A stretch of DNA of 37,916 nt, taken from NCBI RefSeq assembly GCF_000502955.1, contig NZ_AYWO01000008.1:135569-173484 (forward strand), in the 5' to 3' direction. Source of the DNA: Mesorhizobium sp. LNHC252B00 (GTDB lineage: Bacteria > Pseudomonadota > Alphaproteobacteria > Rhizobiales > Rhizobiaceae). Below the pieces are notes generated by a model. It had not been told where the DNA came from. It ran no database searches and was given only the letters and a program-made list of their open reading frames with translations. This document shows positions 9,118 through 16,783 of the stretch, in pieces. How positions within the stretch are numbered: position 1 is the stretch's first letter; each line of letters begins with the position of its first letter. The position numbers were made by a program, and so were the translations under genes.

Positions 9118-10197
9118 CTATGCCGCCAGCTTTGGCGCGCTTACGGCGCTGCCTTGCCTGTCGAAGACCATGATGTGGCGCGGGTCGATGAACACGTCGA
9201 TCGCGGCGTCAATCTCGAAATCGAGGATACCGTGGCTCAGCATGACCCAGCGCGCATCGGCGAAGTCGAGATGAATGAAGCTCTCCGACCCGGTGATCTC
9301 GGTGATGGTGACCTTCGCACGCACCGGCACGGCCAACGCATTGGGCCGATCGAGTGAAAGATGGTGCGGCTGGAAGCCAACCGTATAGTTCGCATCGGCA
9401 ATGCCGACGAGTTCGGCGGGCACCGGCAGCTTGACGCCGCCTTCGAGCAAAAAGTCCGGACCCTTCTTGGCCAGCACGATGGTGTTGAGCGGCGGGTCGG
9501 CGAAAGTCCTGGCCGTCACCAGGTCGACCGGCTTGCGGAACACGTCGATTGTCGGGCCGAACTGGGTGATACGTCCTTCGGAAAGTGTCGCCGTATTGCC
9601 GCCGAGCAGCAGCGCTTCGTGCGGCTCGGTCGTGGCATAGACGAAGATGGCGCCGGTGGCGGCAAAGATCCTCGGCAGTTCGGCGCGCAGCTCTTCGCGC
9701 AATTTGTAGTCGAGATTGGCAAGCGGCTCGTCAAGCAGCACCAGGCTGGCATTCTTGACGATGGCACGCGCCAGTGCGGTGCGCTGCTGCTGGCCCCCGG
9801 ACAGGCTGAGCGGCGTGCGGTCGAGATAAGGTGTCAGCTTGAGAAGTGCGGCGGCATTGCGCACTTCCTTGTCAATCTTCGCCTGTTCGGTGCCAGCCAC
9901 CCTGAGCGGCGAGGCGATGTTCTCGTAGACGGTCATCGCCGGATAGTTGATGAACTGCTGGTAGACCATGGCGATCTTGCGCTGCTGCACCGGCACGCCG
10001 GTGACATTTTGACCGTCGAACCAGATCGAACCGGAGGCCGGCACATCGAGGCCGGCCATCAGCCGCATCAGGCTGGTCTTGCCGGAAAGCGTGGGCCCGA
10101 GCAGTACGTTGAGCGAGCCATGCTGGAGCGTCAGCGACACGTCGCGGATATGCTCGACCGCACCAACCGTCTTGGTGACGTTCCTTAGTTCCAGCAT
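9118..10197 (-). CDS. glpS: glycerol ABC transporter ATPase lacking the switch histidine
   Basis: A 359-residue ABC ATPase with a TOBE tail. Walker A is GPTLSGKTS, the Q-loop is in MVYQQFINYP, the signature LSGGQQQR is canonical and Walker B is LVLLDEP. Where MalK-type proteins have the switch His (THD), this protein reads VYATTEPHEA, so His is replaced by Thr. The start ATG at 10197 follows a strong GGGAGGAGG ribosome site, 41 bases after glpD. It partners GlpT; its intact LSGGQ completes the ATP site built from the Walker motifs of GlpT. Confidence 0.92.
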   Translation of the reverse strand: MLELRNVTKTVGAVEHIRDVSLTLQHGSLNVLLGPTLSGKTSLMRLMAGLDVPASGSIWFDGQNVTGVPVQQRKIAMVYQQFINYPAMTVYENIASPLRVAGTEQAKIDKEVRNAAALLKLTPYLDRTPLSLSGGQQQRTALARAIVKNASLVLLDEPLANLDYKLREELRAELPRIFAATGAIFVYATTEPHEALLLGGNTATLSEGRITQFGPTIDVFRKPVDLVTARTFADPPLNTIVLAKKGPDFLLEGGVKLPVPAELVGIADANYTVGFQPHHLSLDRPNALAVPVRAKVTITEITGSESFIHLDFADARWVMLSHGILDFEIDAAIDVFIDPRHIMVFDRQGSAVSAPKLAA

Positions 10198-10238
10198 GAC
10201 GCCTCCTCCCAGGCTTTCTGCATCAGCTCAAACCCTCT

Positions 10239-11765
10239 TCATTCCGCAGCCGCGACATGTCGCCGGCTTATGCCGTGCATGAATTCATCGAGCACCGCTA
10301 CCTGCTCGCGGCTGAGATACAGACCGCGCTTGGTCCGGCGCCACAATACATCTTCAGCGGTGACAGCCCATTCGTTTTGAACGAGATAGCGCACCTCAGC
10401 CTCAAAAAGATCGGCGCCGAAGTTGCGGCCCAGATCGGCATTCGATTTGGCCAACCCCAACAGCATCCTTGCGCGGGTGCCGTAGAGCCTGGTCAGTCGC
10501 CGGGCCAGGCGCGCGTCGAGGAACGGATAGGCGGTTTTCAGCTTCGCCACTTCGGCATCGAAACCGGTGGCCGGGAAATCGCCGCCCGGCAATGGCGCGT
10601 TTGCCGTCCATGGCTTGCCGCGCTTGCCGAGAAAACCCTCGATCTTTTCCAGCATCGATTCCGACAACCGGCGATAGGTGGTGATCTTGCCGCCAAAGGC
10701 GTTGATGATCGGGGCAGCGCCCTCGCCGCCATCTGCCTTGAGCACATAGTCGCGCGTCGCTTCCTGGGCCTTGGAGGCGCCATCATCATAGAGCGGACGC
10801 ACGGCCGAATAGGTCCAGACGATGTCCGAGCGCTTGACCGGTTGCGCAAAATATTCGCTTGCCGCGGCGCAGAGGTAGTCGATCTCTTTGTCGCTGATCT
10901 TCACGTCATGCGGGTCGCCGGGGTAATCCTGGTCCGTGGTGCCGATCAGGGTGAACTCGTCCTCGTAAGGAATGGCGAAAATGATGCGACCATCCCTGTT
11001 CTGGAAGAAATAGGCCCGCGGATCGTCGAATTTCTTGGCGATGACGATATGGCTGCCTTGCACGAGGCGGACATTGTGCACATCGTTGAGCCCAACGACG
11101 CCGGACAGCACATGATCGACCCAGGGGCCAGCGGCGTTGACCAGCAGGCGCGCCTTGATCTCTTCGGTCTTGCCGGTCTGCAGGTCCTCGATCTGAACCG
11201 TCCACAAACCGCCTTCGCGGCGCGCGCCGACCACTTTCGTGCGGGTGCGGACCGTTGCGCCACGATCGGCGGCATCACGCGCGTTCAGCGCCACCAGCCG
11301 TGCATCATTGACCCAGCCATCCGAATATTCGAAGGCCTTCTTGAACAATGGTTTCAAAGGCTTGCCGGCCGGATCCCTGGCCATGTCAAGCGTCCTGGTC
11401 GCCGGCAGCAATTTGCGCCCGCCAATGTGATCGTAGAGAAACAGACCCAGCCTGATCAGCCAGGCCGGGCGCAGGCCCTTGGCATAGGGCAGCACGAAGC
11501 GCATCGGCCAGATGATGTGCGGCGCGTTCTTCCACAGAACCTCGCGCTCCATCAGCGCCTCGCGCACCAGGCGGAATTCGTAGAATTCGAGGTAGCGCAG
11601 GCCGCCATGGATCAATTTGGTCGAGCCTGAGGAGGTTCCGCTGGCGAGGTCGTTCATCTCGGCGAGGAAGACGGAAAAGCCACGCCCGACAGCATCGCGG
11701 GCAATGCCGCAGCCATTGATGCCGCCGCCTATGACGAAAATGTCACGGATCGGAGATGCTTCCAC
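10239..11765 (-). CDS. glpD: glycerol-3-phosphate dehydrogenase (FAD, membrane-associated)
   Basis: About 508 residues. The N-terminal FAD-binding motif is FVIGGGINGCGIARDA, followed by SGTSSGSTKLIHGGLRYLE typical of GlpD/GlpA. The enzyme oxidises sn-glycerol 3-phosphate to dihydroxyacetone phosphate at the inner membrane and passes electrons to ubiquinone. I place the start at GTG 11765 because GGAGG lies 5 bases upstream; a TTG at 11777 in the same frame would add four residues but sits on the ribosome site. It is the first gene of the operon, after a strong promoter overlapped by candidate GlpR sites. Confidence 0.95.
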   Translation of the reverse strand: MEASPIRDIFVIGGGINGCGIARDAVGRGFSVFLAEMNDLASGTSSGSTKLIHGGLRYLEFYEFRLVREALMEREVLWKNAPHIIWPMRFVLPYAKGLRPAWLIRLGLFLYDHIGGRKLLPATRTLDMARDPAGKPLKPLFKKAFEYSDGWVNDARLVALNARDAADRGATVRTRTKVVGARREGGLWTVQIEDLQTGKTEEIKARLLVNAAGPWVDHVLSGVVGLNDVHNVRLVQGSHIVIAKKFDDPRAYFFQNRDGRIIFAIPYEDEFTLIGTTDQDYPGDPHDVKISDKEIDYLCAAASEYFAQPVKRSDIVWTYSAVRPLYDDGASKAQEATRDYVLKADGGEGAAPIINAFGGKITTYRRLSESMLEKIEGFLGKRGKPWTANAPLPGGDFPATGFDAEVAKLKTAYPFLDARLARRLTRLYGTRARMLLGLAKSNADLGRNFGADLFEAEVRYLVQNEWAVTAEDVLWRRTKRGLYLSREQVAVLDEFMHGISRRHVAAAE

Positions 11766-11809
11766 AAATTCCTCCAACGATTTCGCATTGCACCATTTTT
11801 GGCCTTTTA

Positions 11810-11857
11810 CGAAACCGTGTCGGGATTATTTCGAAATCATAACGAATGTCAAACGAA
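11810..11857. promoter_or_regulatory. GlpR operator array (CGAA half-sites phased at 11 bp)
   Basis: CGAA occurs at 11810, 11832, 11843 and 11854, and a degenerate CGGG at 11821 fills the missing step, so the half-site recurs about every 11 bp, one helical turn. The array covers the glpD promoter from the -35 side to beyond the start of transcription. Phased 11-mer direct repeats are known as operators of some DeoR-family repressors such as Bacillus IolR. Assignment to GlpR is inference. Confidence 0.6.
11825..11852 (-). promoter_or_regulatory. glpD sigma-70 type promoter
   Basis: On the minus strand: -35 TTGACA (11852-11847), 16-base spacer, -10 AATAAT (11830-11825, 5/6 match). Transcription should begin near 11818 and run through glpD-glpK. 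CGAA half-sites lie inside the spacer and next to both boxes, so a bound repressor would block polymerase. Confidence 0.7.
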
Positions 11858-11891
11858 ATATCACGAGCGTGTGATGCCAAGCCGAAATCGC

Positions 11892-12659
11892 CTAGGCGAG
11901 CGAAGTCTCGATCAGTTGAACCTCGGCCTCCTGGCAGATTTTGCGCACCGACGGGATGTCGCAACGGTCGGTGATGAAGGTGTTGACCTGCGACAGGTGG
12001 CCGATGCGCACCGGTGCGGTTCGCTCGAATTTGGTCTGGTCGGAAACCAGGATGACATGCCTTGCATTGGCGATGATTGCCTGCGCTACTTTGACCTCGC
12101 GGAAATCGAAGTCGAGCAAGGCGCCGTCATGGTCGATCGCCGAGGCGCCGATCACCGCATAATCGACCTTGAACTGCCTGATGAAGTCGACCGCCGCTTC
12201 GCCGACGACGCCACCATCGGAACCACGCACGACGCCACCCGCAATCACAACCTCAATCGACGGATATATCCGCATCCTGTTGGCAACATTGATGTTATTG
12301 GTGATCACCATCAGGCCGGTATGATCGAGCAGCGCCTTGCTGACCGACTCTGTCGTGGTGCCGATGTTGATGAACAGCGAGGCGTTGTCGGGAATCAGCC
12401 TGGCTGCCGCCCGGCCGATCGCCTCCTTCTCGTCGGCGGCGATCTTGCGCCTGGCCTCATACTCCATGTTCTCGATGCCGGACGGGAACAACGCGCCGCC
12501 ATGGATGCGCGAAAGCAGCCGCTGGTCGCACAGGTCGTTGAGATCCTTGCGTATGGTCTGCGGCGTCACATTGAAATGTGTGGCCAGATCCTCGACCAGC
12601 ACCCGACCATGATCCTTGGCCATCTGGATGATTTCGGCATGGCGTGGCGACAAATACAT
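11892..12659 (-). CDS. glpR: DeoR-family repressor of the glycerol operon
   Basis: A 255-residue DeoR-type regulator. The N-terminal helix-turn-helix spans residues 6-57 (RHAEIIQMAKDHGRVLVEDL, then THFNVTPQTIRKDLNDL). The C-terminal sugar-phosphate sensor domain has the DeoR signature with FINIGTTTE, a T/S-rich effector loop, and the D-x-D-x-R region DHDGALLDFDFREV. It probably senses glycerol 3-phosphate and releases its operators. It lies directly upstream of glpD on the same strand with a 114-base promoter region between. GGGAGG lies 7 bases before the ATG. Its own promoter holds a palindrome with the same CGAAA half-site, suggesting autoregulation. Confidence 0.9.
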   Translation of the reverse strand: MYLSPRHAEIIQMAKDHGRVLVEDLATHFNVTPQTIRKDLNDLCDQRLLSRIHGGALFPSGIENMEYEARRKIAADEKEAIGRAAARLIPDNASLFINIGTTTESVSKALLDHTGLMVITNNINVANRMRIYPSIEVVIAGGVVRGSDGGVVGEAAVDFIRQFKVDYAVIGASAIDHDGALLDFDFREVKVAQAIIANARHVILVSDQTKFERTAPVRIGHLSQVNTFITDRCDIPSVRKICQEAEVQLIETSLA

Positions 12660-12672
12660 AGGACAACCTCCC

Positions 12673-12717
12673 GTTTTCGTTTTTCTTGTCTATAGTCGAA
12701 AACGAAACCAATGAAAA
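12673..12717 (-). promoter_or_regulatory. glpR promoter with palindromic operator candidate
   Basis: GTTTTCG (12673-12679) and CGAAAAC (12697-12703) form an inverted repeat centred at 12688. It brackets a minus-strand -10 candidate TATAGA (12694-12689), with TTTTCA (12717-12712) as -35 at 17-base spacing. A second CGAAA at 12703 continues the half-site pattern found at glpD. The pattern is visible; promoter strength and GlpR binding are inferred. Confidence 0.5.
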
Positions 12718-12787
12718 GGTATAAGCCGGCTAATGAAATGCATATGATTGGAAAGGCAAACGCCAGCGCAATTCCGGCCGGACCAGA

Positions 12788-14200
12788 TCAGGCCGTACCC
12801 CGAGCGATTTCCGTGATGACGGTGAAAGCCATATCGACATCGGCGGCGGTCGCTTCGAATTGGCCGACCTGGAAACGGATTGCTATCCGCCCATCGACTT
12901 TCGTCTGCGTCAGGTAGATGCGGCCACCGTCGTTGATCGCATTCACAAGCCGTAGATTATGCGCGTCCGTATCTGCGTCGGTTACCGCGTTGTGCCGGAA
13001 CGAGAACAACGACAGCATCGGTTCGCTGACGATCTCGAAGTCCGGCTCGCTTGCCAGCCGCGCGGCAAGCCCTTCGCTCCACGCGACGTGGTTGCGGATC
13101 ATCGTTCGCAGGCTTTCCAACCCATGAGCACGCAACAGGAACCACAATTTCAGCGCGCGGAAGCGCCGGCCGAGCGGCACCGACCATTCGGAATAGTTGA
13201 TGATGCCGTCGCGGCCATGCGTCTTCAGATAATCCGGTTTGATGGCCAGCGTCCTGACATGGCTTTCCGGGTCGCGCAGGAACTGGATCGAGCAGTCGAA
13301 CTGGGCTCCGAGCCATTTGTGCGGATTGAAAACGACCGAATCGGCACCTTCAACGCCCGTCCAGAAATGTCGATACTCCGGACAGATCATCGCAGATCCG
13401 GCCCAGGCGGCATCGACGTGGAGATAAAGGCCATGCCGCCGCGCCACCTCGGCGACCGCTGCAATGTCGTCGGTGCCGCCGGTGCTGGTGCCGCCGACAC
13501 AAGCGATGATCCCCGCCGGCAGCATGCCGGCTTCCCGGTCGGCGACGATTGCCGCCTCGAGCGCTGCCGTGTCCATGGCGAGAAAACGGTCGCCGACAGG
13601 AATGCGCACGAGATTGTCCTCGCCGATGCCGGAAATCCAGATCGCCCGATCGATGGAGGTGTGCACCTGGTCGGAGGAATAGATGCGCAGCCGCGCCTGC
13701 CCGGCCAACCCTTGTTTGTTGCCTTGCCAGTCCAACGCCCGTTCACGCATGGTCAGCACCGCGGCCAGCGTCGCCGACGAGGCTGAATCCTGGATCACCC
13801 CGGAAAACCCTTCCGGCAGGCCGAGCGCCTGGCGCATCCAGTCGACGGTGCGTGTTTCGAGCTCGGTTGCCGCTGGCGACGTCTGCCAAAGCATGCATTG
13901 CGCGGCCATCGCCGAAACCAGATATTCCGCCACCACCGAAACAGGCGCCGCATTGGCCGGGAAGTATGCGAAGAAGCGCGGATGCTGCCAATGCGTCATG
14001 CCAGGCAAAATCTTCTCTTCGAAGTCGGCGAAGATCCGGTCCATCGGTTCGGCGTCTTCCGGCGGCGAAGCCTCTATGCTTCTAAAGATGTCGCCGGGCT
14101 CGACGAGTGGCCGCACCGGCCGCTCGCGCAGCGTGTTGCGATAGTCGGCGCCCCAGTCGGCGGCGCGCCGCGACCACTGCCGAAAATCATCACTGTTCAT
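12788..14200 (-). CDS. PLP-dependent aromatic-type amino acid decarboxylase
   Basis: A 470-residue group II decarboxylase. The PLP lysine is in SVVFNPHKWLGAQFDCS. The cofactor-anchoring LHVDAAWAGS block and the substrate-channel FFAYFPANA block are present in the order seen in aromatic-L-amino-acid and tyrosine decarboxylases. It should release CO2 from an L-amino acid to give an amine; the substrate cannot be fixed. The ATG at 14200 is preceded by AAGGGGG. The frame stays open for 40 codons further upstream, but that part is the remnant of an Anbu gene (LATTQ...LDEHTKAI), not decarboxylase, so a longer start would be wrong. It appears monocistronic. Confidence 0.88.
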   Translation of the reverse strand: MNSDDFRQWSRRAADWGADYRNTLRERPVRPLVEPGDIFRSIEASPPEDAEPMDRIFADFEEKILPGMTHWQHPRFFAYFPANAAPVSVVAEYLVSAMAAQCMLWQTSPAATELETRTVDWMRQALGLPEGFSGVIQDSASSATLAAVLTMRERALDWQGNKQGLAGQARLRIYSSDQVHTSIDRAIWISGIGEDNLVRIPVGDRFLAMDTAALEAAIVADREAGMLPAGIIACVGGTSTGGTDDIAAVAEVARRHGLYLHVDAAWAGSAMICPEYRHFWTGVEGADSVVFNPHKWLGAQFDCSIQFLRDPESHVRTLAIKPDYLKTHGRDGIINYSEWSVPLGRRFRALKLWFLLRAHGLESLRTMIRNHVAWSEGLAARLASEPDFEIVSEPMLSLFSFRHNAVTDADTDAHNLRLVNAINDGGRIYLTQTKVDGRIAIRFQVGQFEATAADVDMAFTVITEIARGTA

Positions 14201-14235
14201 CGTATCCCCCTTGGAGTGGACATTTCCTCTGCGGC

Positions 14236-14386
14236 GCGACGGTAGAATTGCCTTGGTGTGTTCGTCCAGCGGCCTGATCACAAACTGCGTCGTCGCCAGA
14301 TCGCCAGCACGACGACGCACGCGCTCGCCAGGCTCCCGGACATTGATCTTCTTGAGGGTCGAAATCGATCCAGCAGCGGCGGCATC
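14236..14386 (-). pseudogene. decayed fragment of an Anbu (proteasome-like) gene
   Basis: Read on the minus strand this encodes SISTLKKINVREPGERV, then AGDLATTQFVIRPLDEHTKA. This matches residues about 27-67 of the intact Anbu gene at 15919-16650 (SISTFRKMHVWEQPGERV, AGNLATTQAVVSLLDERTKA). The start, the first 25 residues and everything after residue about 67 are missing, and a few codons are lost between GERV and AGD. The fragment has the same orientation as the intact gene. It is a relic of a duplicate or of a diverged second copy. Confidence 0.85.
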
Positions 14387-14511
14387 GCTTCACAGTCGTG
14401 CAGTTCCCCACCAACGGCCGGAATGAAGACCTGATCCTATTCTACGTCGAGAACCAGGAAATGGCAGATCGACAGTTGGGCCAACTGGAGATCAGATTCT
14501 CAACTTTCTAA
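14386..14511 (+). pseudogene. possible 3' fragment of an unidentified coding sequence
   Basis: An open stretch of 41 codons ends at TAA 14509 and reads RFTVVQFPTNGRNEDLILFY..., ending QLEIRFSTF. The alternation of residues looks like a real beta-rich protein end, but there is no start codon and I do not recognise the family. It abuts the Anbu fragment at the edge of the low-GC islet. Treat as a tentative gene remnant. Confidence 0.25.
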
Positions 14512-14592
14512 GTCAGATCGCTTGTCCCCACGGTCATTTCCCATTCGCCTCCGGCAGATTCCAACCAGAACATCCAGCCTCTCCGGAGGTTA

Positions 14593-14653
14593 TTGACTTG
14601 CGCTGGCGCGTGAACTTAAATCGATCAAAAAATAACTACGACCTATTGTCGTA
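14593..14653 (+). promoter_or_regulatory. promoter candidate and start-proximal palindrome of the CPBP gene
   Basis: TTGACT (14593-14598), 17-base spacer, TTAAAT (14616-14621) form a reasonable sigma-70 promoter. Downstream, TACGAC-CTATT-GTCGTA (14637-14653) is a perfect 6-bp inverted repeat ending one base before the ATG at 14655. It could be an operator or an RNA hairpin over the start codon; no ribosome site is visible. Confidence 0.45.
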
Positions 14654-14654
14654 A

Positions 14655-15416
14655 ATGGGGGCTTTCAATTTGGTGTGGTTGAGATGGATCTATAAGAGAT
14701 ATCCCAGAGGGGCCTCTTTATTTGAACTTTTGTTTTTAATTGGATTGCTCGTCACTTATCTATGGATAGTGCCGCTCTGGTTTTGGAGCATATATCGTCT
14801 AAATATCGCGGTTCCGGACAGCGTATCGGCATTCTTCTACGAGATTTGGCTAGAAAAGAACTTTATACGATCATTTCTGATCGCTTCAATTGTATGCTTT
14901 ATTCTGGCAAGCATCTACATACGACGTACTTCGCCGCGAGAAATGGGTCTTACTACTAGAAACATTTGGATCTCAGGACGCGACTGCATATATTTAGTTC
15001 TCATTATCTGTATATGCGCAATCGCCATCATGGCCATATCAAATAACTATTTATCAATAGATGGATATCTATCAAAACAGAAAATAACTGGCAGGACTTT
15101 ATTATCAGACATTTTTGTAGCCATCCTGTCTGGCACGGCTCAGCAATTTCTTCTGCAGAGCTTTATTCTGCAACGAACGCTAGCAATATTTAGAAACAAG
15201 CCGACAGCGATTCTTTGCTCATCATTTGTATTTTGCCTTATCCACGCGCCAAACATAATACTGATGGTCGCCACCATGATTTTCGGCACCGCGTGTAGTT
15301 TTCTGTTCATTAGGAATAGAAATATCTTCACCATTGGAATCATGCATGGTGTAGTCCAACAGGCCTTAAGGATATTTCTTGCGTCAATCATTTTGTCTAT
15401 CTTACCTCGACGGTAG
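14655..15416 (+). CDS. CPBP-like intramembrane protein with altered catalytic motif
   Basis: A 253-residue protein with about seven to eight hydrophobic segments. Three blocks fit the CPBP (Rce1/Abi) intramembrane protease pattern: AQQFLLQSFILQR where the family has EExxxR, FCLIHAP (FxxxH), and GIMHGVVQ (HxxxN/Q). Both Glu of motif 1 are Gln, so the Glu-based chemistry should be lost unless this subfamily works differently. The codons are AT-rich compared with all neighbours, suggesting transfer. The start at 14655 has no Shine-Dalgarno sequence. Function unknown; such proteins occur in membrane-protein processing, immunity and polysaccharide loci. Confidence 0.65.
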   Translation: MGAFNLVWLRWIYKRYPRGASLFELLFLIGLLVTYLWIVPLWFWSIYRLNIAVPDSVSAFFYEIWLEKNFIRSFLIASIVCFILASIYIRRTSPREMGLTTRNIWISGRDCIYLVLIICICAIAIMAISNNYLSIDGYLSKQKITGRTLLSDIFVAILSGTAQQFLLQSFILQRTLAIFRNKPTAILCSSFVFCLIHAPNIILMVATMIFGTACSFLFIRNRNIFTIGIMHGVVQQALRIFLASIILSILPRR

Positions 15417-15852
15417 AGGATATTTTACATTCGATCTGAGCGTAGGGCCTCCTAAAGGATACCCGGCATACCTGGCTGAATTGGAGTACAAAGGAAGCCT
15501 CCCTCTGGCGCAGAGTGCTGCCGGAGGCGTAATTATCATCCCGGTTTTGGTAGCAAACAAGAGCACGAAGACGTGGTCTTCAACTGATAAAGACTATCTG
15601 GTGTCGGTTGGTTATCGCCTCATCGACCAAAACGGAGATGTGATATCAGCAGACAATCCTTTAACGCCCTTCGACACACCAATTGAGCCCGGGAAGTCCG
15701 AGACCGTCGAGATCACGTTGAACGCGCCCTTGAAGGGTGGAGACTACTATTTGGAAGTCGATATCGTGCGCTCTAATTCAGATTCGGAAGCAATAACCTG
15801 GTTTAGACGCAAAGGTTCAAAAACGATACTCATACCTATTTCTGTGCGTTAA
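15379..15852 (+). pseudogene. orphan beta-sandwich domain, likely tail of a lost glycosyl- or methyltransferase
   Basis: An open frame of 157 codons whose only start candidate is a TTG inside the end of the CPBP gene, with a stop codon just upstream in frame, so it cannot extend. From about residue 40 it reads PVLVANKSTKTW, YLVSVGYRLIDQNGDVI, DTPIEPGKSETVEITLNAP and GDYYLEVDIVR. This resembles the C-terminal Ig-like domain appended to some bacterial polysaccharide glycosyltransferases and methyltransferases. The catalytic part is absent. It shares the low-GC composition of the CPBP gene. I regard it as a remnant, but a stand-alone expressed domain is possible. Confidence 0.5.
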
Positions 15853-15918
15853 ATCGCTTCGAGCAAGACGCGCCCGACGCAGGTGTACCTGGCAGGAAGG
15901 AACAGAGGCGCGTCTTCG

Positions 15919-16650
15919 CTATCCAGGGAATTCCGGCAGGCTGGCAAAAGCCGTCTTCAGCGCATTCGACCAGCCGTCCGAGATCGTGCGATAGTACTGA
16001 TCGTCCTGACCGAACCGCTTCTTCAACCCGACCGTGAAGGCGTCCTTCTCAAGGAAGAGCAGGTCGAGCGGCAAGCCGACCGACAGGTTCGACTTCAACG
16101 TCGAATCGAACGACACCAGCAGCAGCTTCACCGTCTCGGCAAGGCTCATCGACTTTTCATAGGCGCGGATGATGATGGGCTTGCCGTATTTGGTCTCGCC
16201 GATCTGGAAGAACGGCGTGTCATCGGTCGATTCAATGAAATTGCCTTCGGGGTAGATCATGAACAGGCGCGGTTCGCTGCCCTTGATCTGGCCGCCGAGG
16301 ATGAAGGAGGCATTAAAGTAGGAATCTGCCTTTTCGCCCGCAGGCGACGAATTGGCGATGACCTCCTTGACTGTATCGCCGACCAGCCGCACCGTCTGAT
16401 ACATTGATGGCGTCTCCAGCAGCGTGGCGTGACGATCGGCAACGGCCTTGGTGCGTTCGTCAAGCAGGCTGACCACGGCCTGCGTCGTCGCCAGGTTGCC
16501 CGCCGACATCAGCACGATGACGCGCTCTCCCGGCTGCTCCCAGACATGCATCTTTCGGAAGGTGGAAATCGAATCCATGCCGGCATTGGTGCGCGTGTCG
16601 GACATGAACACGAGCCCGCGATCGATCTTCAGGCCAACGCAATAAGTCAT
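15919..16650 (-). CDS. Anbu, proteasome-type peptidase
   Basis: A 243-residue Ntn-hydrolase of the Anbu (ancestral beta subunit, COG3484) family, bacterial relatives of the 20S proteasome and HslV. It begins MTYCVGLKIDRGLVFMSDTR, with Thr2 as candidate nucleophile once Met is removed, Asp17/Asp18 region and later YGKPIIIRA as in the family. Known members assemble into open helical or ring particles; the substrate is unknown. It is the last gene of a minus-strand cluster (ATP-grasp, alpha-E, transglutaminase-like, Anbu) repeatedly found together in bacteria and proposed to make and break an unusual peptide modification. A repeat element precedes it in the 133-base gap. Confidence 0.93.
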   Translation of the reverse strand: MTYCVGLKIDRGLVFMSDTRTNAGMDSISTFRKMHVWEQPGERVIVLMSAGNLATTQAVVSLLDERTKAVADRHATLLETPSMYQTVRLVGDTVKEVIANSSPAGEKADSYFNASFILGGQIKGSEPRLFMIYPEGNFIESTDDTPFFQIGETKYGKPIIIRAYEKSMSLAETVKLLLVSFDSTLKSNLSVGLPLDLLFLEKDAFTVGLKKRFGQDDQYYRTISDGWSNALKTAFASLPEFPG

Positions 16651-16662
16651 GGAATCTCCCTA

Positions 16663-16710
16663 GAGCAATTCCAGAAAAAGTGTAAGGCGGTTTTCCGCCC
16701 GGAATTGCTC
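16663..16710. repeat. intergenic palindromic repeat upstream of Anbu
   Basis: GAGCAATTCC (16663-16672) and GGAATTGCTC (16701-16710) are perfect inverted arms around a nested hairpin GGCGG-TTTT-CCGCC (16686-16699). This form is common between genes in rhizobia and is probably of the RIME type (recollection). It lies in the operon between the transglutaminase-like gene and Anbu and should form a stable RNA stem. Confidence 0.75.
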
Positions 16711-16783
16711 CAAACAAAACAAGTGGAGTGGTTCATCGTTTTCGTGAAACGACGAACCGCCCCACCGGCAATCTTGCGAAGGA

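Noticed and set aside
14201..14320. Longer N-terminus for the decarboxylase
   Set aside because: The extension encodes an Anbu relic; the family N-terminus and ribosome site are at 14200.
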